The notes under the pieces are model-generated. The model saw only the letters and a program-made list of their open reading frames with translations, was not told the origin of the DNA and made no database searches. The translations under genes and the position numbers were made by a program. Positions 44,307-54,721 of a stretch of DNA of 64,000 nt are shown here, one piece after another. Source of the DNA: Acidobacteriota bacterium (lineage in GTDB: Bacteria > Acidobacteriota > UBA6911 > RPQK01 > DATIPO01); contig DATIPQ010000097.1 in the NCBI GenBank assembly GCA_035471785.1, positions 1 to 64,000 of the forward strand, given 5' to 3'. How positions within the stretch are numbered: position 1 is the stretch's first letter; each line of letters begins with the position of its first letter.

Positions 44307-45869
44307 TCACTGGGCGGGGATCAGGTTTTCGTCTATGGGGAGGCGGAAGGCGGCGGCGTTGCGGTGGTCGCGCACCAGCAGGATGTCTCCCGCCAGTGCC
44401 GGCGGATTCCACATCTTGGCGCCCTCCAGGGCGCGGAAGCGCGCCAGCTCCACCAGGCGGCTGGAGTCGGGTCGGATGAGCACGACCTCCCCTCCCTCGG
44501 TGGTGGCCAGCAGCAGATCGCCGACCAGCAGCAATTGTCCGTGGCCATAGCGTCCGGCCTTCCACCGGCGGCTGCCGTCGCTGGGGTCGATACAGGTCAT
44601 GATGCCGTCATCGAGCCCGTAAATGAAATCGTCGAAGAGGATCATGTTGGCGAACTTCGACTTGAGGCGGATGCTGCGGTAGGCGCGCGAAACCGTCCAC
44701 TTCCCGGAACCGTCGGCCACCACCCGGAAGAGTTCGCTTCCCATCCCGTATCCTCCCGAAACCAGCACCAGTTCATCCGAAACCACCAAGGGCTGGGCGG
44801 CGCGCGGGGAGCTTCCTTCCAGCCTGGTCTCCCACAGCAGCGTACCGTCGGACGGCTCGTGTCCAGCCAGCGTGCCGGCGTTGCAGGCCAGTATCTGGCG
44901 TTTGCCGCCCAGCACGGCCAGGGCGGGGGAAGCGTAGGAGGGAGAGGCTGTCCCCGCCGCCCAGCGGAACTCCCCCGAGAGCTTGTCGAAGGCCGCCAGG
45001 GCCGAGCCTTGGCCTCCCGGGTTGACCACCACCAGGTCGTCCACGATGAGCGGGGAGGCGGCCCGCCCGTATTCCTGCGAAGAGGCGTTGGCGAATTCCT
45101 CCTCGATGTTGATTTGCCAGAGCAGCCGTCCGCTTTGAAAGTCGAGGCAGGTCAGCAGCCCGGTGGCGCCCAGCGTGTAGACCCGTCCCTGGTGCAAGGT
45201 GGGAGTGCTGCGGGGACCGGCTCCCGCCACGGGATTCTGGAAGGACACCCAGTCGCCGTGAGTCCAGAAGATCTTGCCGTTGCTCAGGTTGTAGGCCACC
45301 ACCGTTTCCTGTTCGTCGCGCTGCTCCAGGGTGACGGCCACGCCGTTGACTACCGCGAATCCCGACCATCCGGCTCCGATGGGTTGGTTCCACAAAAGCT
45401 GAGGCGGCTGAGTTTCCCAGTCGGCCAGCAGTCCGCGGGCGGGAAGGCGGCCGTCGCGCTCAGGTCCGAGATACTGGGGAAAGTCGAAAGGACCGGGCTG
45501 AAAGTCGCCGATGCTTTCGCGGCTTCGCTCGGAGGCGGCGTCGGTTTCGCTCCAACGCCAGGCGAGTTGGGGCACCAGGTTTCCTGAAACGCCGTCATAA
45601 CGGAACATGACGCCGGTCAGCAGGACCAGTCCGGCCAGCAGCCCCAGACCCTTGAAGCGGGTCCACCAGCGGACGCCCGAGAACAAGATCCACCACAGCA
45701 AGAGCGCCATCGATGCCAGGACCACGACAACCGCCGTAGACATGACACGGTCTTGTTGGCTGGGCATTTCGGCGATATTCCAGATCCAGGCCAGAAGTCC
45801 GGCTGCCAGGGCCAGCAGCAAGGCCGCCGGCCACCAGCGCAAACGCTTGGGGGACGAAGTCGGTGGCAT
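44307..45869 (-). CDS. Membrane-anchored PQQ-type beta-propeller protein
   Basis: 520 residues. Three hydrophobic helices at the N-terminus (PAALLLALAAGLLAWIW, STAVVVVLASMALLLWWIL, GLGLLAGLVLLTGVMF) anchor a periplasmic eight-bladed-type propeller with PQQ-like repeats (VAYNLSNGKIFWTHGD, LTCLDFQSGRLLWQIN, AAFDKLSGEFRWAAG, SDGTLLWETRLEG, CIDPSDGSRRWKAG). No quinoprotein dehydrogenase active-site residues were identified, so a binding or BamB-like scaffold role is more likely. Divergent from hemE. Confidence 0.82.
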   Translation of the reverse strand: MPPTSSPKRLRWWPAALLLALAAGLLAWIWNIAEMPSQQDRVMSTAVVVVLASMALLLWWILFSGVRWWTRFKGLGLLAGLVLLTGVMFRYDGVSGNLVPQLAWRWSETDAASERSRESIGDFQPGPFDFPQYLGPERDGRLPARGLLADWETQPPQLLWNQPIGAGWSGFAVVNGVAVTLEQRDEQETVVAYNLSNGKIFWTHGDWVSFQNPVAGAGPRSTPTLHQGRVYTLGATGLLTCLDFQSGRLLWQINIEEEFANASSQEYGRAASPLIVDDLVVVNPGGQGSALAAFDKLSGEFRWAAGTASPSYASPALAVLGGKRQILACNAGTLAGHEPSDGTLLWETRLEGSSPRAAQPLVVSDELVLVSGGYGMGSELFRVVADGSGKWTVSRAYRSIRLKSKFANMILFDDFIYGLDDGIMTCIDPSDGSRRWKAGRYGHGQLLLVGDLLLATTEGGEVVLIRPDSSRLVELARFRALEGAKMWNPPALAGDILLVRDHRNAAAFRLPIDENLIPAQ

Positions 45870-45939
45870 GCGACCAGTTTACCCCATCGCTGCCGCACCT
45901 CGCTCTCCCGTCTCGATTAGTGGTAACGTATGCGGCGCT

Positions 45940-46968
45940 ATGGACCAACCACGCTTTCTCAAGGCGTGTCGCCGCCGGCCGGTCGACCGCATTCCCGTCT
46001 GGATGATGCGCCAGGCCGGCCGCTACATGGCCGAGTACCGAGCCTTGCGCAAGCGATACGAAATGTTGGAGGTGTGCAAGACGCCGGAACTGGCCTTGCA
46101 GGTCACCATGCAGCCCATCAAGCGTTTCGACCTGGACGCAGCCATCATCTTCGCCGACATCCTGCTCCCTCTTGAAGGCATGGGCGTGCCCTTCGGGTTC
46201 GAGCCCAACCACGGTCCGGTCATTCACGATCCGGTCGACAGCCTGGAAAAGATCGATGCTGTGCAGGTGGCCGAGATCGAGGAGTCGCTGGGCTACGTGC
46301 TCGAGGCCATCCGTCTGGTGAGGGCCGAACTGGACGATTCCATCGCGCTGATCGGCTTCGCGGGGGCGCCTTTCACCCTGGCTTCCTACATGATCGAAGG
46401 CGGCGGGTCGCGCAATTACCTCACCACCAAGCGTCTCATGTTGACCCATCCGCGGGCCTGGCATCGGTTGATGGAAACGGTTTCCGAGACCACCTGGCGC
46501 TATCTGGCCGCTCAAGCCGAGGCCGGGGCCCAGGCCCTGCAGCTCTTCGACAGTTGGGTAGGCTGCCTTTCGCCCCGCGACTACGACGAGTTCGTTTTTC
46601 CTCATGTGCGCTCCATCTTCCAGCGCCTGCAGGACAAAGACGTCCCGCTCATCTATTTCGGGACCAATACCAGCACTTTGCTGCCGCGCATGAAGCAGAG
46701 CGGTTGCAGCGTGTTGGGCGTGGATTGGCGCCTGCCCCTCGAGCAGGCTTTCGAGCTGGCTGGAGACGAGTTGGCGGTGCAGGGCAACCTCGACCCTGCC
46801 GCCCTCTTCGCTCCCCGTCAGGCCCTCTTGCAGCAGGTCGAGGCCATCCTGCAAGAGAGTCGCGGACGCAGGGGCTACATCTTCAACCTCGGTCACGGGA
46901 TTCTGCCCGGCACTCCGGTGGAGAACGTGGAGGCCGTGATCGACTACGTCCACGCCTCCGGCTCATGA
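45940..46968 (+). CDS. hemE: Uroporphyrinogen decarboxylase
   Basis: 342 residues from ATG 45940 (MDQPRFLKACRRRPVDRIPVW). Haem biosynthesis enzyme converting uroporphyrinogen III to coproporphyrinogen III. Signatures: RIPVWMMRQAGRYMAEYR with the substrate-binding Arg residues, AIIFADILLPLEGMG with the catalytic Asp, GFAGAPFTLASYMIEGGGS, and GHGILPGTPVENV at the end. The stop overlaps the start of the next haem gene by 4 bp. Confidence 0.96.
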   Translation: MDQPRFLKACRRRPVDRIPVWMMRQAGRYMAEYRALRKRYEMLEVCKTPELALQVTMQPIKRFDLDAAIIFADILLPLEGMGVPFGFEPNHGPVIHDPVDSLEKIDAVQVAEIEESLGYVLEAIRLVRAELDDSIALIGFAGAPFTLASYMIEGGGSRNYLTTKRLMLTHPRAWHRLMETVSETTWRYLAAQAEAGAQALQLFDSWVGCLSPRDYDEFVFPHVRSIFQRLQDKDVPLIYFGTNTSTLLPRMKQSGCSVLGVDWRLPLEQAFELAGDELAVQGNLDPAALFAPRQALLQQVEAILQESRGRRGYIFNLGHGILPGTPVENVEAVIDYVHASGS

Positions 46969-48398
46969 GCGCTTCCTCCCCGAGTCCGCCCCAGGAGCGT
47001 GCTCCCCGGCGCATCGCCGTGGTGGGCGGAGGGATCAGCGGACTGTCGGCGGCCTACTTTCTCTCCCGCCCGCCCGGCGCGGCCCAAGTGACGGTCTTTG
47101 AAGCTTCCTCTCATTGGGGCGGCATTATCGTCACCGAAGAAGGCGGAGGATTCGTGATGGAGGGCGGCCCTGATTCCTTTCTGGCGGCCAAGCCCGAGGC
47201 GGCCGAACTGTGCCGTCAACTGGGCTTGCGGGACGAGCTGATGGAGACGCGTCCCAGCCATCGGCGCTCCTATACCTGGTGGGAGGGGAGCTTTTATCCG
47301 CTGCCCACCGGCATTCTCAATCCCCCCATCAGGCTCCGGGAGCTGGCCGGCAGTCCGCTGCTCAGCCCGCAAGGACGTGAGCGGGCGGCCCGCGAGCCCG
47401 AGATTCCCGCCGGGGGCGGAGAGGACGAGTCGGTGGGCGATTTCTTCCACAGGCGCTTCGGAAGGGAAGTCGTCCGCCGCATCGCCGAACCGCTGCTGGC
47501 CGGCGTCTTCGGCGGAGGCGTGGACGAGATCAGCATGCAAGCCGCCTTTCCCCGCCTCTGCCGTTACGAGCAGCTTCACGGCTGCCTGTGCCTGCGGGAC
47601 ACTTCCGACCAAGCCGCCGAGTCCCGGGAGGCCGCGCCCTCCAGCCCGTTCCTGACCCTGCGCGGAGGTCTGGCCACGCTGGTCGAAGCCTTGCTGCGCG
47701 ATTGCCGCCGCTCGGGGGTAGAGCTGCGCTCAGGCCGGCCCGTGCAAGCCCTCCGGCCTGCCCGCCGAGAGTCGCCCCCGGCGCCCTTCCTTCTCGATCT
47801 CGAAGAAGGGGAGGAAGCGTTCGACGCGGTGGTGATGGCCCTGCCCGCTCCCGCCTCGGCCAAACTCTTGGCGCCGGCCTGGCCCGACCTGGCCGACGCT
47901 CTGGCCTCGGTCGACTACTCGCCCGCCGTCCTGGGCGCGTTGGCCTACAGCGGCGAGGTGCCGCAAGGACGGCCCGGAAGCGGCTTCATCATCCCTCCCT
48001 CGGCGGGACGCGACCTGCTGGCCTGCACCTGGGTGCATCAGAAGTGGCGCCGGCGCGCTCCCCGGGGACATTCGCTGCTGCGCGGCTACCTGGCCGGAGA
48101 GCCCGCCCGCAGGATGCTGCAGGCCGAGGACGCGAAGGTGATCTCGCTGCTCCGGCGCGAGTTTCTCGATCTCATGGACGTCCGCCAGGACCCGGTCTTG
48201 AGCCGTGTCTGGAAGCTGCCCCAGGCGCTTCCCGTCTATCGCCTGGGGCACCGCTCCCGCATGGCGGCGCTGAAAAAAGGCCTGCAGGAGGTGAAGGGTT
48301 TGACCTGCATCGGCAATTATCTGGACGGCGTGGGCCTTCCCGACTGCATCCGTCAAGCCCGCCAAGCCGCGCGGGCACTGGCCTCGGATGCATCCTGA
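46965..48398 (+). CDS. hemY: Oxygen-dependent protoporphyrinogen oxidase
   Basis: 477 residues starting at ATG 46965, overlapping hemE by 4 bp (ATGA), which sets the start. FAD-binding N-terminus RIAVVGGGISGLSAAYFLSR, then SSHWGGIIVTEEGGGFVMEGGPDSFL, substrate domain with FFHRRFGREVVRRIAEPLLAGVFGG, and C-terminal FAD motif near GNYLDGVGLPDC. Oxidises protoporphyrinogen IX (or coproporphyrinogen III) in haem synthesis; the HemE-HemY order is frequent. No ferrochelatase in the window. Confidence 0.93.
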   Translation: MSASSPSPPQERAPRRIAVVGGGISGLSAAYFLSRPPGAAQVTVFEASSHWGGIIVTEEGGGFVMEGGPDSFLAAKPEAAELCRQLGLRDELMETRPSHRRSYTWWEGSFYPLPTGILNPPIRLRELAGSPLLSPQGRERAAREPEIPAGGGEDESVGDFFHRRFGREVVRRIAEPLLAGVFGGGVDEISMQAAFPRLCRYEQLHGCLCLRDTSDQAAESREAAPSSPFLTLRGGLATLVEALLRDCRRSGVELRSGRPVQALRPARRESPPAPFLLDLEEGEEAFDAVVMALPAPASAKLLAPAWPDLADALASVDYSPAVLGALAYSGEVPQGRPGSGFIIPPSAGRDLLACTWVHQKWRRRAPRGHSLLRGYLAGEPARRMLQAEDAKVISLLRREFLDLMDVRQDPVLSRVWKLPQALPVYRLGHRSRMAALKKGLQEVKGLTCIGNYLDGVGLPDCIRQARQAARALASDAS

Positions 48399-48561
48399 GA
48401 GGACGCTACAGTACCAACGCCTATCGCTTTTTGTGTTAAAATTGAGTGCTGTCGTTGCAATTCGTCCGAAATCCTTCTAGCTCGCGGAAGTGATTTTTCG
48501 GGGTCCATTTTTAAACGCTTTGACAGGGTTTCCCATCTACATGGGGTGAGGCAGAGAAGGT

Positions 48562-49107
48562 ATGAAACGAATCGGACTTGCATGGATGGCGGCTTTGACC
48601 CTGGCCTGGGCGGCGCCCGCGCTGGCGGCGGCCGACGATTGCGGCGGCTTGGCCGCCAATCTCGATTTGCCGGTCAAGGCCAAGACCACGGGCAAACCCA
48701 AACACATCCGTTGGGGCTTGGTCAACAAAGTGGTCCATGAAGTCCGGGAAGCGGCCCGGGAACGAGGTTGCCGCCTCACCTTCGGGCAGGTTTTCGCTCC
48801 CAAAAAGGGCGACGTCTACTTCCCTCTGCTGGACAGCGTGTTGCGCACCGCTCCCGAAGAGGAGTTGGTGGGCGTAAGCGTGCACTACGCCGAGGACGGC
48901 GAACGGGTGGGAGCCTATTCCAACCGGGTCGTTTTCGAGAAGACCGCTTATACGCAGTACTACTTCCAATTCACGGGGCCCGAAGGCGACTTGAGGGCCG
49001 CCAACCGCAACTTGATCGACATCGCTTCCAACCGGCCTCTCTACGTGGTTCCCTGGAGCGAGATCAAAGACAAGGCGCTGGTGGCCCCTACGCCGTCGGA
49101 AAGATGA
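48562..49107 (+). CDS. Secreted protein of unknown function
   Basis: 181 residues with a clear signal peptide (MAALTLAWAAPALAAADD). The mature part is predicted mixed alpha/beta: HIRWGLVNKVVHEVREAARERG and DVYFPLLDSVLRTAPEEE look helical. Two cysteines (CGG near the N-terminus and GCR) may pair. No family recognised. GAGAAGG precedes the ATG and the gene overlaps the next by 4 bp, so the two are co-translated. Confidence 0.75.
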   Translation: MKRIGLAWMAALTLAWAAPALAAADDCGGLAANLDLPVKAKTTGKPKHIRWGLVNKVVHEVREAARERGCRLTFGQVFAPKKGDVYFPLLDSVLRTAPEEELVGVSVHYAEDGERVGAYSNRVVFEKTAYTQYYFQFTGPEGDLRAANRNLIDIASNRPLYVVPWSEIKDKALVAPTPSER

Positions 49108-50141
49108 TTATGGGGGGAGTCGCAGCATATCGGGGCGGAAAGAGGACGGCGTGGGTCAGGTGCGTCCTGTGTCTGCTGGCGGGGGGCCTGTTGTGCTCTT
49201 CGCTGTGGGCGGCTCCCCAGGACCCTTCCCAGGCGCCCTCACAGTCCCAGAGTTCGAACGCGGGCGCCGATGATCCCGCCAGCAAGACCTACCAAGCAGC
49301 CTACCGCAACGGCTTCGAGAAGGGACTCTTCGAAGGCGGCTCCGACCGGCGCAACGACAAAGCCTACAACCTGCGGGACAATAAGGTCTATCGCCAGGCC
49401 AAGAGCGGCTATGTCGAGGGAGAGCACGACCCCGACGTCTACTATTCGGCCTTTCGGCGAGGCTTCAGGGAGGGTTACGAGAAGGGCTTCCGTCCACCGG
49501 CGGCCGCCGACGAGCCGACCCCTCGCCCGCGTCCGCTGGAGCCCGCGGTGCGGGCCAAGGACAGCGGCCCGGAAGAATTCGTCCTCAACGCCGGCATGGA
49601 AATAGCGGTCAAGTTGCTCGACACCCTGAGTACGCGGCGCAACGAGCGCGGAGATGTCTTCTTGGTTGAAGCCGTCAACGACATTCACTCGCGGGGACGC
49701 CTGGTGATTCCCCAGGGGACGCCCATGCAGGGCAGCGTGGCCTGGGTCAAGCGTCCAGGGCGTATCAAGGGCGAGGCCGAGTTGAAGTTGCGGTTCGAAG
49801 AGATCCTTTACGGCGAAGGAAAAAGCGTGCCCATCAGCGCCTCGCTGGTCTCGGTGGCCAAGGACGGCAAGAAGATCAAGGACGGCGAAGGCACCGTAGC
49901 CGGAGGCGGAGGCAACGACGCCAAGACGGTGGGCGCCAGCGCCGGCGTGGGCGTGCTCATCGGCATCCTCACGGGCGGCAAACGGGGCGGCGTTATCGGG
50001 GCCGGCGCCGGAGCGGCGGTAGGACTGGGCGGCGTCTTGATCCGCCGCGGACCCGATTTGACGCTGGAATCCGAAACCATCCTGGTCATTCGCTTCGACC
50101 GGCCCGCCACCGTACCCTTGCCATCCCCCCAGGCCGACTGA
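49104..50141 (+). CDS. Exported TrbI-like protein with glycine-zipper segment
   Basis: 345 residues from ATG 49104 (ATGA overlap with the previous gene). Signal peptide ([16 protein letters not shown]), a charged helical region with repeated [16 protein letters not shown] and [13 protein letters not shown] units, then a beta-rich domain ([39 protein letters not shown]) reminiscent of TrbI/VirB10-like domains found alone in Acidobacteriota, and a glycine-zipper ([21 protein letters not shown]) that may span the membrane. Function unknown, probably envelope-associated. Confidence 0.75.
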   Translation: MIMGGVAAYRGGKRTAWVRCVLCLLAGGLLCSSLWAAPQDPSQAPSQSQSSNAGADDPASKTYQAAYRNGFEKGLFEGGSDRRNDKAYNLRDNKVYRQAKSGYVEGEHDPDVYYSAFRRGFREGYEKGFRPPAAADEPTPRPRPLEPAVRAKDSGPEEFVLNAGMEIAVKLLDTLSTRRNERGDVFLVEAVNDIHSRGRLVIPQGTPMQGSVAWVKRPGRIKGEAELKLRFEEILYGEGKSVPISASLVSVAKDGKKIKDGEGTVAGGGGNDAKTVGASAGVGVLIGILTGGKRGGVIGAGAGAAVGLGGVLIRRGPDLTLESETILVIRFDRPATVPLPSPQAD

Positions 50142-50194
50142 GGCCGCGCGTTTGCCCCGCCCCCTTCACAGAGCCGCCTGCGATCGGCTATCCT

Positions 50195-50223
50195 TTGACC
50201 TCGCGCCCTCTCGCTGCTACTCT
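50195..50223 (+). promoter_or_regulatory. Candidate promoter of leuACD
   Basis: TTGACC (50195-50200), a 17-nt spacer and TACTCT (50218-50223). The start near 50230 leaves a ~20-nt leader containing AGGGGGAG before the leuA ATG, too short for a T-box or attenuator. Confidence 0.45.
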
Positions 50224-50250
50224 GCGGCATTACGTCCGCGAGGGGGAGTT

Positions 50251-51795
50251 ATGTCTGAAAAGATCTACGTCTTCGATACGACATTGCGCGACGGCGAGCA
50301 GTCTCCCGGCTGCTCCATGAACCTGGAAGAAAAGCTCAAGATGGCCCGTCAGCTTGAGAGGCTGAACGTGGATGTCATCGAGGCCGGCTTTCCCATCGCC
50401 TCTCAGGGCGACTTCGAAGCCGTCAGGGCCATTGCGGCTGAGATCCGCCGGCCTGCCATCGCGGGTTTGTGCCGGGCCAACCCCAAGGACATCGAGCGGG
50501 CCTGGGAGGCCCTCAAGAACGCCGCCAAGCCGCGTATCCACACCTTCATTGCCACCTCTGACATCCATCTCCAGCACAAACTGCGCAAGACGCGCCAGGA
50601 GGTCCTCAAACAGGCGGTGGAAGCCGTGCAGATGGCCCGTCAGATGTGCTCCGAGGTGGAGTTTTCGGCGGAAGACGCCACCCGCAGCGATTTCGACTAC
50701 CTGGTGGAGGTCTTTGAGGCCGTCATCGAGCAGGGAGCCACGGTGATCAACGTGCCCGATACGGTGGGCTACTCCGAGCCGGAGGAAATCAGGAATCTCT
50801 TCGCCCGCCTCATCGAGGCCGTCCCCAACAGCGACCAGGCCATCTTTTCCTGCCATTGCCACAACGACCTGGGGCTGGCGGTGGCCAACTCGCTGGCAGG
50901 CATCCGGGGCGGCTGCCGACAGGTGGAATGCACCATCAACGGCATCGGCGAACGGGCCGGCAACGCCTCGCTGGAAGAAATCGCCATGGCCTTGCGTATC
51001 CGTTCCGACGTCCTGCCTTACCACACCGACATCGTCAGCGAAGAGATCGCCCGCACCAGCCGCCTGCTCATCAACCTGACCGGATCTTTCGTGCAGGCCA
51101 ACAAGGCCATCGTGGGCCGCAACGCCTTCGCCCACGAAGCCGGAATTCACCAGGACGGCATGCTCAAGAACGCCCAGACCTACGAGATCATGACGCCCCA
51201 GTCGGTGGGGCTCACCGAGTCCAAGATCGTGCTGGGCAAGCATAGCGGACGTCACGCCCTGGCCAAGAAATTCGAGGAACTCGGATACACGCTGGACGCC
51301 GAACAGCTCAAGCGGGCCTATTTTTTCTTCACCAAGCTGGCCGACCAGAAGAAGGAAGTCTACGACGAAGATCTCATCGCCATCATCCAGGACGGCATGA
51401 AGATCATTCCCGACACCTACAAGCTCAAGTACATCCACTCTTCGGGCGGAAACCAGAAGCTGGCCGTGGCCATGGTCGAGCTGGTCAAGGGCGATGACGT
51501 GTTCGTGGAATCGTCCCACGGCGACGGACCCATCGACGCCTGCTACAGGGCCATCGACCGCATCACCGGCAGTGAAGGGCAACTGCTCGACTACACGGTC
51601 AATTCGGTGACCCGGGGCAAAGACGCCCTGGGCGAAGTGTTCGTGCACGTTTCCATCGGAGGGCGCAGCTACACCGGCAAGGCCGCCAGCGTCGACATCT
51701 TCGACGCCAGCGCCCGGGCCTACCTCAACGCGGTCAACAAGGCCCTCTACGAGCACCGCAGGCAAAGAGAAAAACAACAGGCCGCTTCGGCTTGA
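50251..51795 (+). CDS. leuA: 2-isopropylmalate synthase
   Basis: 514 residues from ATG 50251 with AGGGGGAG upstream. Condenses acetyl-CoA with 2-oxoisovalerate, the first committed step of leucine synthesis. HMGL-like TIM barrel: [59 protein letters not shown]; the C-terminal LeuA regulatory domain (about 390-500) is present and complete, so feedback inhibition by leucine is expected. First gene of leuA-leuC-leuD; leuB is not in the window. Confidence 0.96.
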   Translation: MSEKIYVFDTTLRDGEQSPGCSMNLEEKLKMARQLERLNVDVIEAGFPIASQGDFEAVRAIAAEIRRPAIAGLCRANPKDIERAWEALKNAAKPRIHTFIATSDIHLQHKLRKTRQEVLKQAVEAVQMARQMCSEVEFSAEDATRSDFDYLVEVFEAVIEQGATVINVPDTVGYSEPEEIRNLFARLIEAVPNSDQAIFSCHCHNDLGLAVANSLAGIRGGCRQVECTINGIGERAGNASLEEIAMALRIRSDVLPYHTDIVSEEIARTSRLLINLTGSFVQANKAIVGRNAFAHEAGIHQDGMLKNAQTYEIMTPQSVGLTESKIVLGKHSGRHALAKKFEELGYTLDAEQLKRAYFFFTKLADQKKEVYDEDLIAIIQDGMKIIPDTYKLKYIHSSGGNQKLAVAMVELVKGDDVFVESSHGDGPIDACYRAIDRITGSEGQLLDYTVNSVTRGKDALGEVFVHVSIGGRSYTGKAASVDIFDASARAYLNAVNKALYEHRRQREKQQAASA

Positions 51796-51807
51796 GGCTT
51801 CAACATA

Positions 51808-53217
51808 ATGCCCAAGACGCTTTTCGAGAAGATCTGGGAGGCCCACGTGGTTCACCAAGAGCCCGGCCGTCCCACCCTGCTTTACATCGACACCCATCTG
51901 GTCCACGAAGTGACTTCGCCCCAGGCCTTTCAGGGGCTGCGCCTGGCCGGGCGCAAGGTGCGGCGTACCGACCGCACTTTCGCCACCATGGATCACAACG
52001 TTCCCACCTGGGAGCGTTCGCGGCCCATCACCGACCAGATCGCCAAGGCTCAGATCGAAGCCTTGGAGCGCAACTGCCGCGAGTTCGGCGTGCCCCTTTA
52101 CGGACTCGACAGTCCGCGCCAGGGCATCGTTCACGTCATCGGTCCCGAGCTGGGCATCACCCAGCCCGGATCGACCATCGTCTGCGGCGACAGCCATACC
52201 TCGACCCACGGAGCCTTCGGCGCCCTGGCTTTCGGAATCGGCACCAGCGAAGTCGAGCACGTGCTGGCCACCCAATGCCTGCCTCAGACGCGTCCCAAGA
52301 CCTACCGCATCCAGGCCGACGGCGTCCTTCCCTCCCGAGTGACCTCCAAAGACCTGATCCTCTTCATCATCCGCACCATCGGCACCGACGGCGCTACCGG
52401 CTGCGTGATCGAGTACTGCGGGGAGGCGGTGGAAAAGCTCTCCATGGAAGAGCGCATGACGGTCTGCAACATGTCGATCGAAGGCGGGGCCCGGGCGGGC
52501 ATGATCGCTCCTGACGACACCACTTTCGAATATTTGCGGGGACGCCCCTTCGCTCCTCAGGGAGAGGACTTCGACAAGGCCGTCGAAGGCTGGCGCCAAC
52601 TGGTTTCAGACCGGGGCGCCCTCTTCGACCGCACCCTGCGCCTGGACGTCTCGGACTTGGCTCCCCAGGTCAGTTGGGGCACCAGTCCCGGCATGGTCAC
52701 CGACGTCACCGGAAACGTGCCCGACCCGGCCCAGTTTCAGGACGAGCACCAGCGCAAGGCCGCTCAGAGGGCTCTCGACTACATGCAGCTTCGCCCCCAA
52801 ATGCCCATCTGCGACATTCGCCTTGACCGGGTTTTCATCGGCTCCTGCACCAACAGCCGCATCGAAGACCTGCGGGCGGCGGCAGCTTACGCCAAGGGCC
52901 GGCGGGTGGCGGCGGGAGTCGGCGCCATGGTGGTGCCGGGGTCCCAGCAGGTCAAGAAACAGGCCGAGGCCGAAGGGTTGGACCGCATTTTCAAGGAGGC
53001 CGGGTTCGATTGGAGGGAGTCGGGATGCAGCATGTGCCTGGGCATGAACCCCGACATCCTCAGTCCCGGGCAACGCTGCGCTTCCACTTCAAACCGCAAC
53101 TTCGAAGGCCGTCAGGGCCGGGGAGGACGGACCCACTTGGTCAGTCCGGCTATGGCCGCCGCCGCCGCCGTGGAGGGCCGCTTCGTGGACATCCGCGAGT
53201 GGAAAGAGGAGGTCTGA
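51808..53217 (+). CDS. leuC: 3-isopropylmalate dehydratase large subunit
   Basis: 469 residues. Aconitase-family subunit holding the [4Fe-4S] cluster that isomerises 2- to 3-isopropylmalate with LeuD. Seen: [40 protein letters not shown], cluster cysteines in [12 protein letters not shown] and [10 protein letters not shown], and [10 protein letters not shown] near the end. It begins 12 bp after leuA and its 3' end supplies the ribosome binding site for leuD. Confidence 0.97.
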   Translation: MPKTLFEKIWEAHVVHQEPGRPTLLYIDTHLVHEVTSPQAFQGLRLAGRKVRRTDRTFATMDHNVPTWERSRPITDQIAKAQIEALERNCREFGVPLYGLDSPRQGIVHVIGPELGITQPGSTIVCGDSHTSTHGAFGALAFGIGTSEVEHVLATQCLPQTRPKTYRIQADGVLPSRVTSKDLILFIIRTIGTDGATGCVIEYCGEAVEKLSMEERMTVCNMSIEGGARAGMIAPDDTTFEYLRGRPFAPQGEDFDKAVEGWRQLVSDRGALFDRTLRLDVSDLAPQVSWGTSPGMVTDVTGNVPDPAQFQDEHQRKAAQRALDYMQLRPQMPICDIRLDRVFIGSCTNSRIEDLRAAAAYAKGRRVAAGVGAMVVPGSQQVKKQAEAEGLDRIFKEAGFDWRESGCSMCLGMNPDILSPGQRCASTSNRNFEGRQGRGGRTHLVSPAMAAAAAVEGRFVDIREWKEEV

Positions 53218-53218
53218 G

Positions 53219-53839
53219 ATGCAAGCCTTCACCCGTTACACCGCTCAAGTGGCGCCCCTCGACCGCATTAACGTCGACACCGACCAGATCATCCCCAAGC
53301 AGTTCCTCAAGCGCATTGAGCGCACCGGCTTCGGGCGGTTTCTTTTCTACGACTGGCGCTTTGACGAAGATGACCGTCCGCGGCCCGACTTCGTCCTCAA
53401 CAAGCCCTTCTACAAGGACGCCGGCATCCTGCTGGCCCGTGCCAACTTCGGCTGCGGATCCTCGCGCGAGCACGCCCCCTGGTCGCTGGGCGACTATGGA
53501 TTCCGCGTCATCGTGGCCCCTTCCTTCGCTGACATCTTCTACAACAACTGCTTCAAGAACGGCATGCTGCCGGTGGTTCTGGAGGAAGAGCAGATCGAGC
53601 GGCTCTTCGAAAAGACCCGCAGTCACGAAGAGCGGGCCGATGCGGCCTCCGACGGCCATCGGGGCTATCGTCTCACCGTCGACCTGGAGAAGTGCCTGGT
53701 CAGCGATGAGGAAGGCCTGCAGTGGAGCTTCGAGGTCGATCCTTTCCGCCGCCAGTGTCTGTTGGAAGGCTTGGACGATATCGCCCTGACCTTGCAGCAC
53801 GAAGACAAGATATCCGCCTATGAAGCGGCTCGGGAATGA
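53219..53839 (+). CDS. leuD: 3-isopropylmalate dehydratase small subunit
   Basis: 206 residues, the swivel subunit paired with LeuC. Motifs: [14 protein letters not shown] near the start, the substrate loop [15 protein letters not shown], and [16 protein letters not shown]. It begins 1 bp after the leuC stop, behind GAGGAGG. End of the leucine operon. Confidence 0.97.
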   Translation: MQAFTRYTAQVAPLDRINVDTDQIIPKQFLKRIERTGFGRFLFYDWRFDEDDRPRPDFVLNKPFYKDAGILLARANFGCGSSREHAPWSLGDYGFRVIVAPSFADIFYNNCFKNGMLPVVLEEEQIERLFEKTRSHEERADAASDGHRGYRLTVDLEKCLVSDEEGLQWSFEVDPFRRQCLLEGLDDIALTLQHEDKISAYEAARE

Positions 53840-53886
53840 GCTGAGGAACCGGAGACAAATTGGATTTTTTTTCGTATGGTAGGGGC

Positions 53887-54702
53887 ATGCGCCGACGACC
53901 CACGCTCAGCAGCGGCCGCCTGAGGACGCTGATCACTTCTCTCCTCTTGACCCTGGGAAGCGCCGCTTGCCTGCAAGCTTCCGACGCGGTCTTCAAGGTC
54001 CGCACCGTCGAGGTGGAGGGCGAGGACTATTCCTACCGGGTCTTCGTCCCCGCCGATTGGACGGCGGAGCGGGAATGGCCGGTCATTCTCTTCCTGCACG
54101 GAGCCGGTGAGCGCGGAACCGACAACGCCGGCCAACTGACGGTGGGCTTGGGCCCTGTCATCCATCGCCACAAGGACGATTTCCCGGCGGTGGTCGTTCT
54201 GCCCCAGTGCCCGCGGGCGCGCGGGTCCTGGTGGGGCGCTCCCGACATGGAAGCCCGCGTCCTGGCGGCGCTGGATCAAACCATGGACGAGTTCAACGGC
54301 GATCCGCGGCGCGTCTATCTGACCGGACTCTCGATGGGCGGCTATGGGACCTGGGCCCTGGCCTACAGGCACCCTCAGCGCTTCGCCGCCCTGGCGCCCG
54401 TGTGCGGAGGCGTCAAGCCTCCCGGCTTCATGACCCCTCCCCAATGGCATCCCTCGGCCGTGGCGCCTGAAGATCCCTATGCCGAGACGGCACGGGTCAT
54501 CAGCGGTTTGCCGGTGTGGATCTTTCACGGCGCCGCCGACCCCGTGGTCCCGGCTTCCGAGTCGCGCCTCATGCACGAGGCCTTGCAGTCCTCGGGAGGC
54601 GAGGTGCGCTACAGCGAATATCCAGGGGTCGGACACAATTCCTGGGACCAGGCTTACGGCGAGGAAGAGTTCCTCGGCTGGTTGCTGTCGAAGAAACGCT
54701 GA
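53887..54702 (+). CDS. Exported alpha/beta-hydrolase (esterase) of the dienelactone hydrolase/PHB-depolymerase type
   Basis: About 271 residues from ATG 53887; TTG 53860 is an alternative. N-terminal signal peptide (SLLLTLGSAACLQAS). Alpha/beta-hydrolase with VILFLHGAGERG (oxyanion side), nucleophile GLSMGGYG, Asp in FHGAADPVVP and His in GVGHNSW. Similar proteins are esterases of plant cell-wall esters or peptide-like substrates. It lies just upstream of the carbamoyltransferase gene but may not be functionally linked. Confidence 0.87.
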   Translation: MRRRPTLSSGRLRTLITSLLLTLGSAACLQASDAVFKVRTVEVEGEDYSYRVFVPADWTAEREWPVILFLHGAGERGTDNAGQLTVGLGPVIHRHKDDFPAVVVLPQCPRARGSWWGAPDMEARVLAALDQTMDEFNGDPRRVYLTGLSMGGYGTWALAYRHPQRFAALAPVCGGVKPPGFMTPPQWHPSAVAPEDPYAETARVISGLPVWIFHGAADPVVPASESRLMHEALQSSGGEVRYSEYPGVGHNSWDQAYGEEEFLGWLLSKKR

Positions 54703-54721
54703 GGTTGGTATCATCGCCCGG

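Noticed and set aside
50230-52599. A 789-codon open frame on the minus strand
   Set aside because: Antisense to leuA and leuC, both of which have full sets of catalytic motifs.
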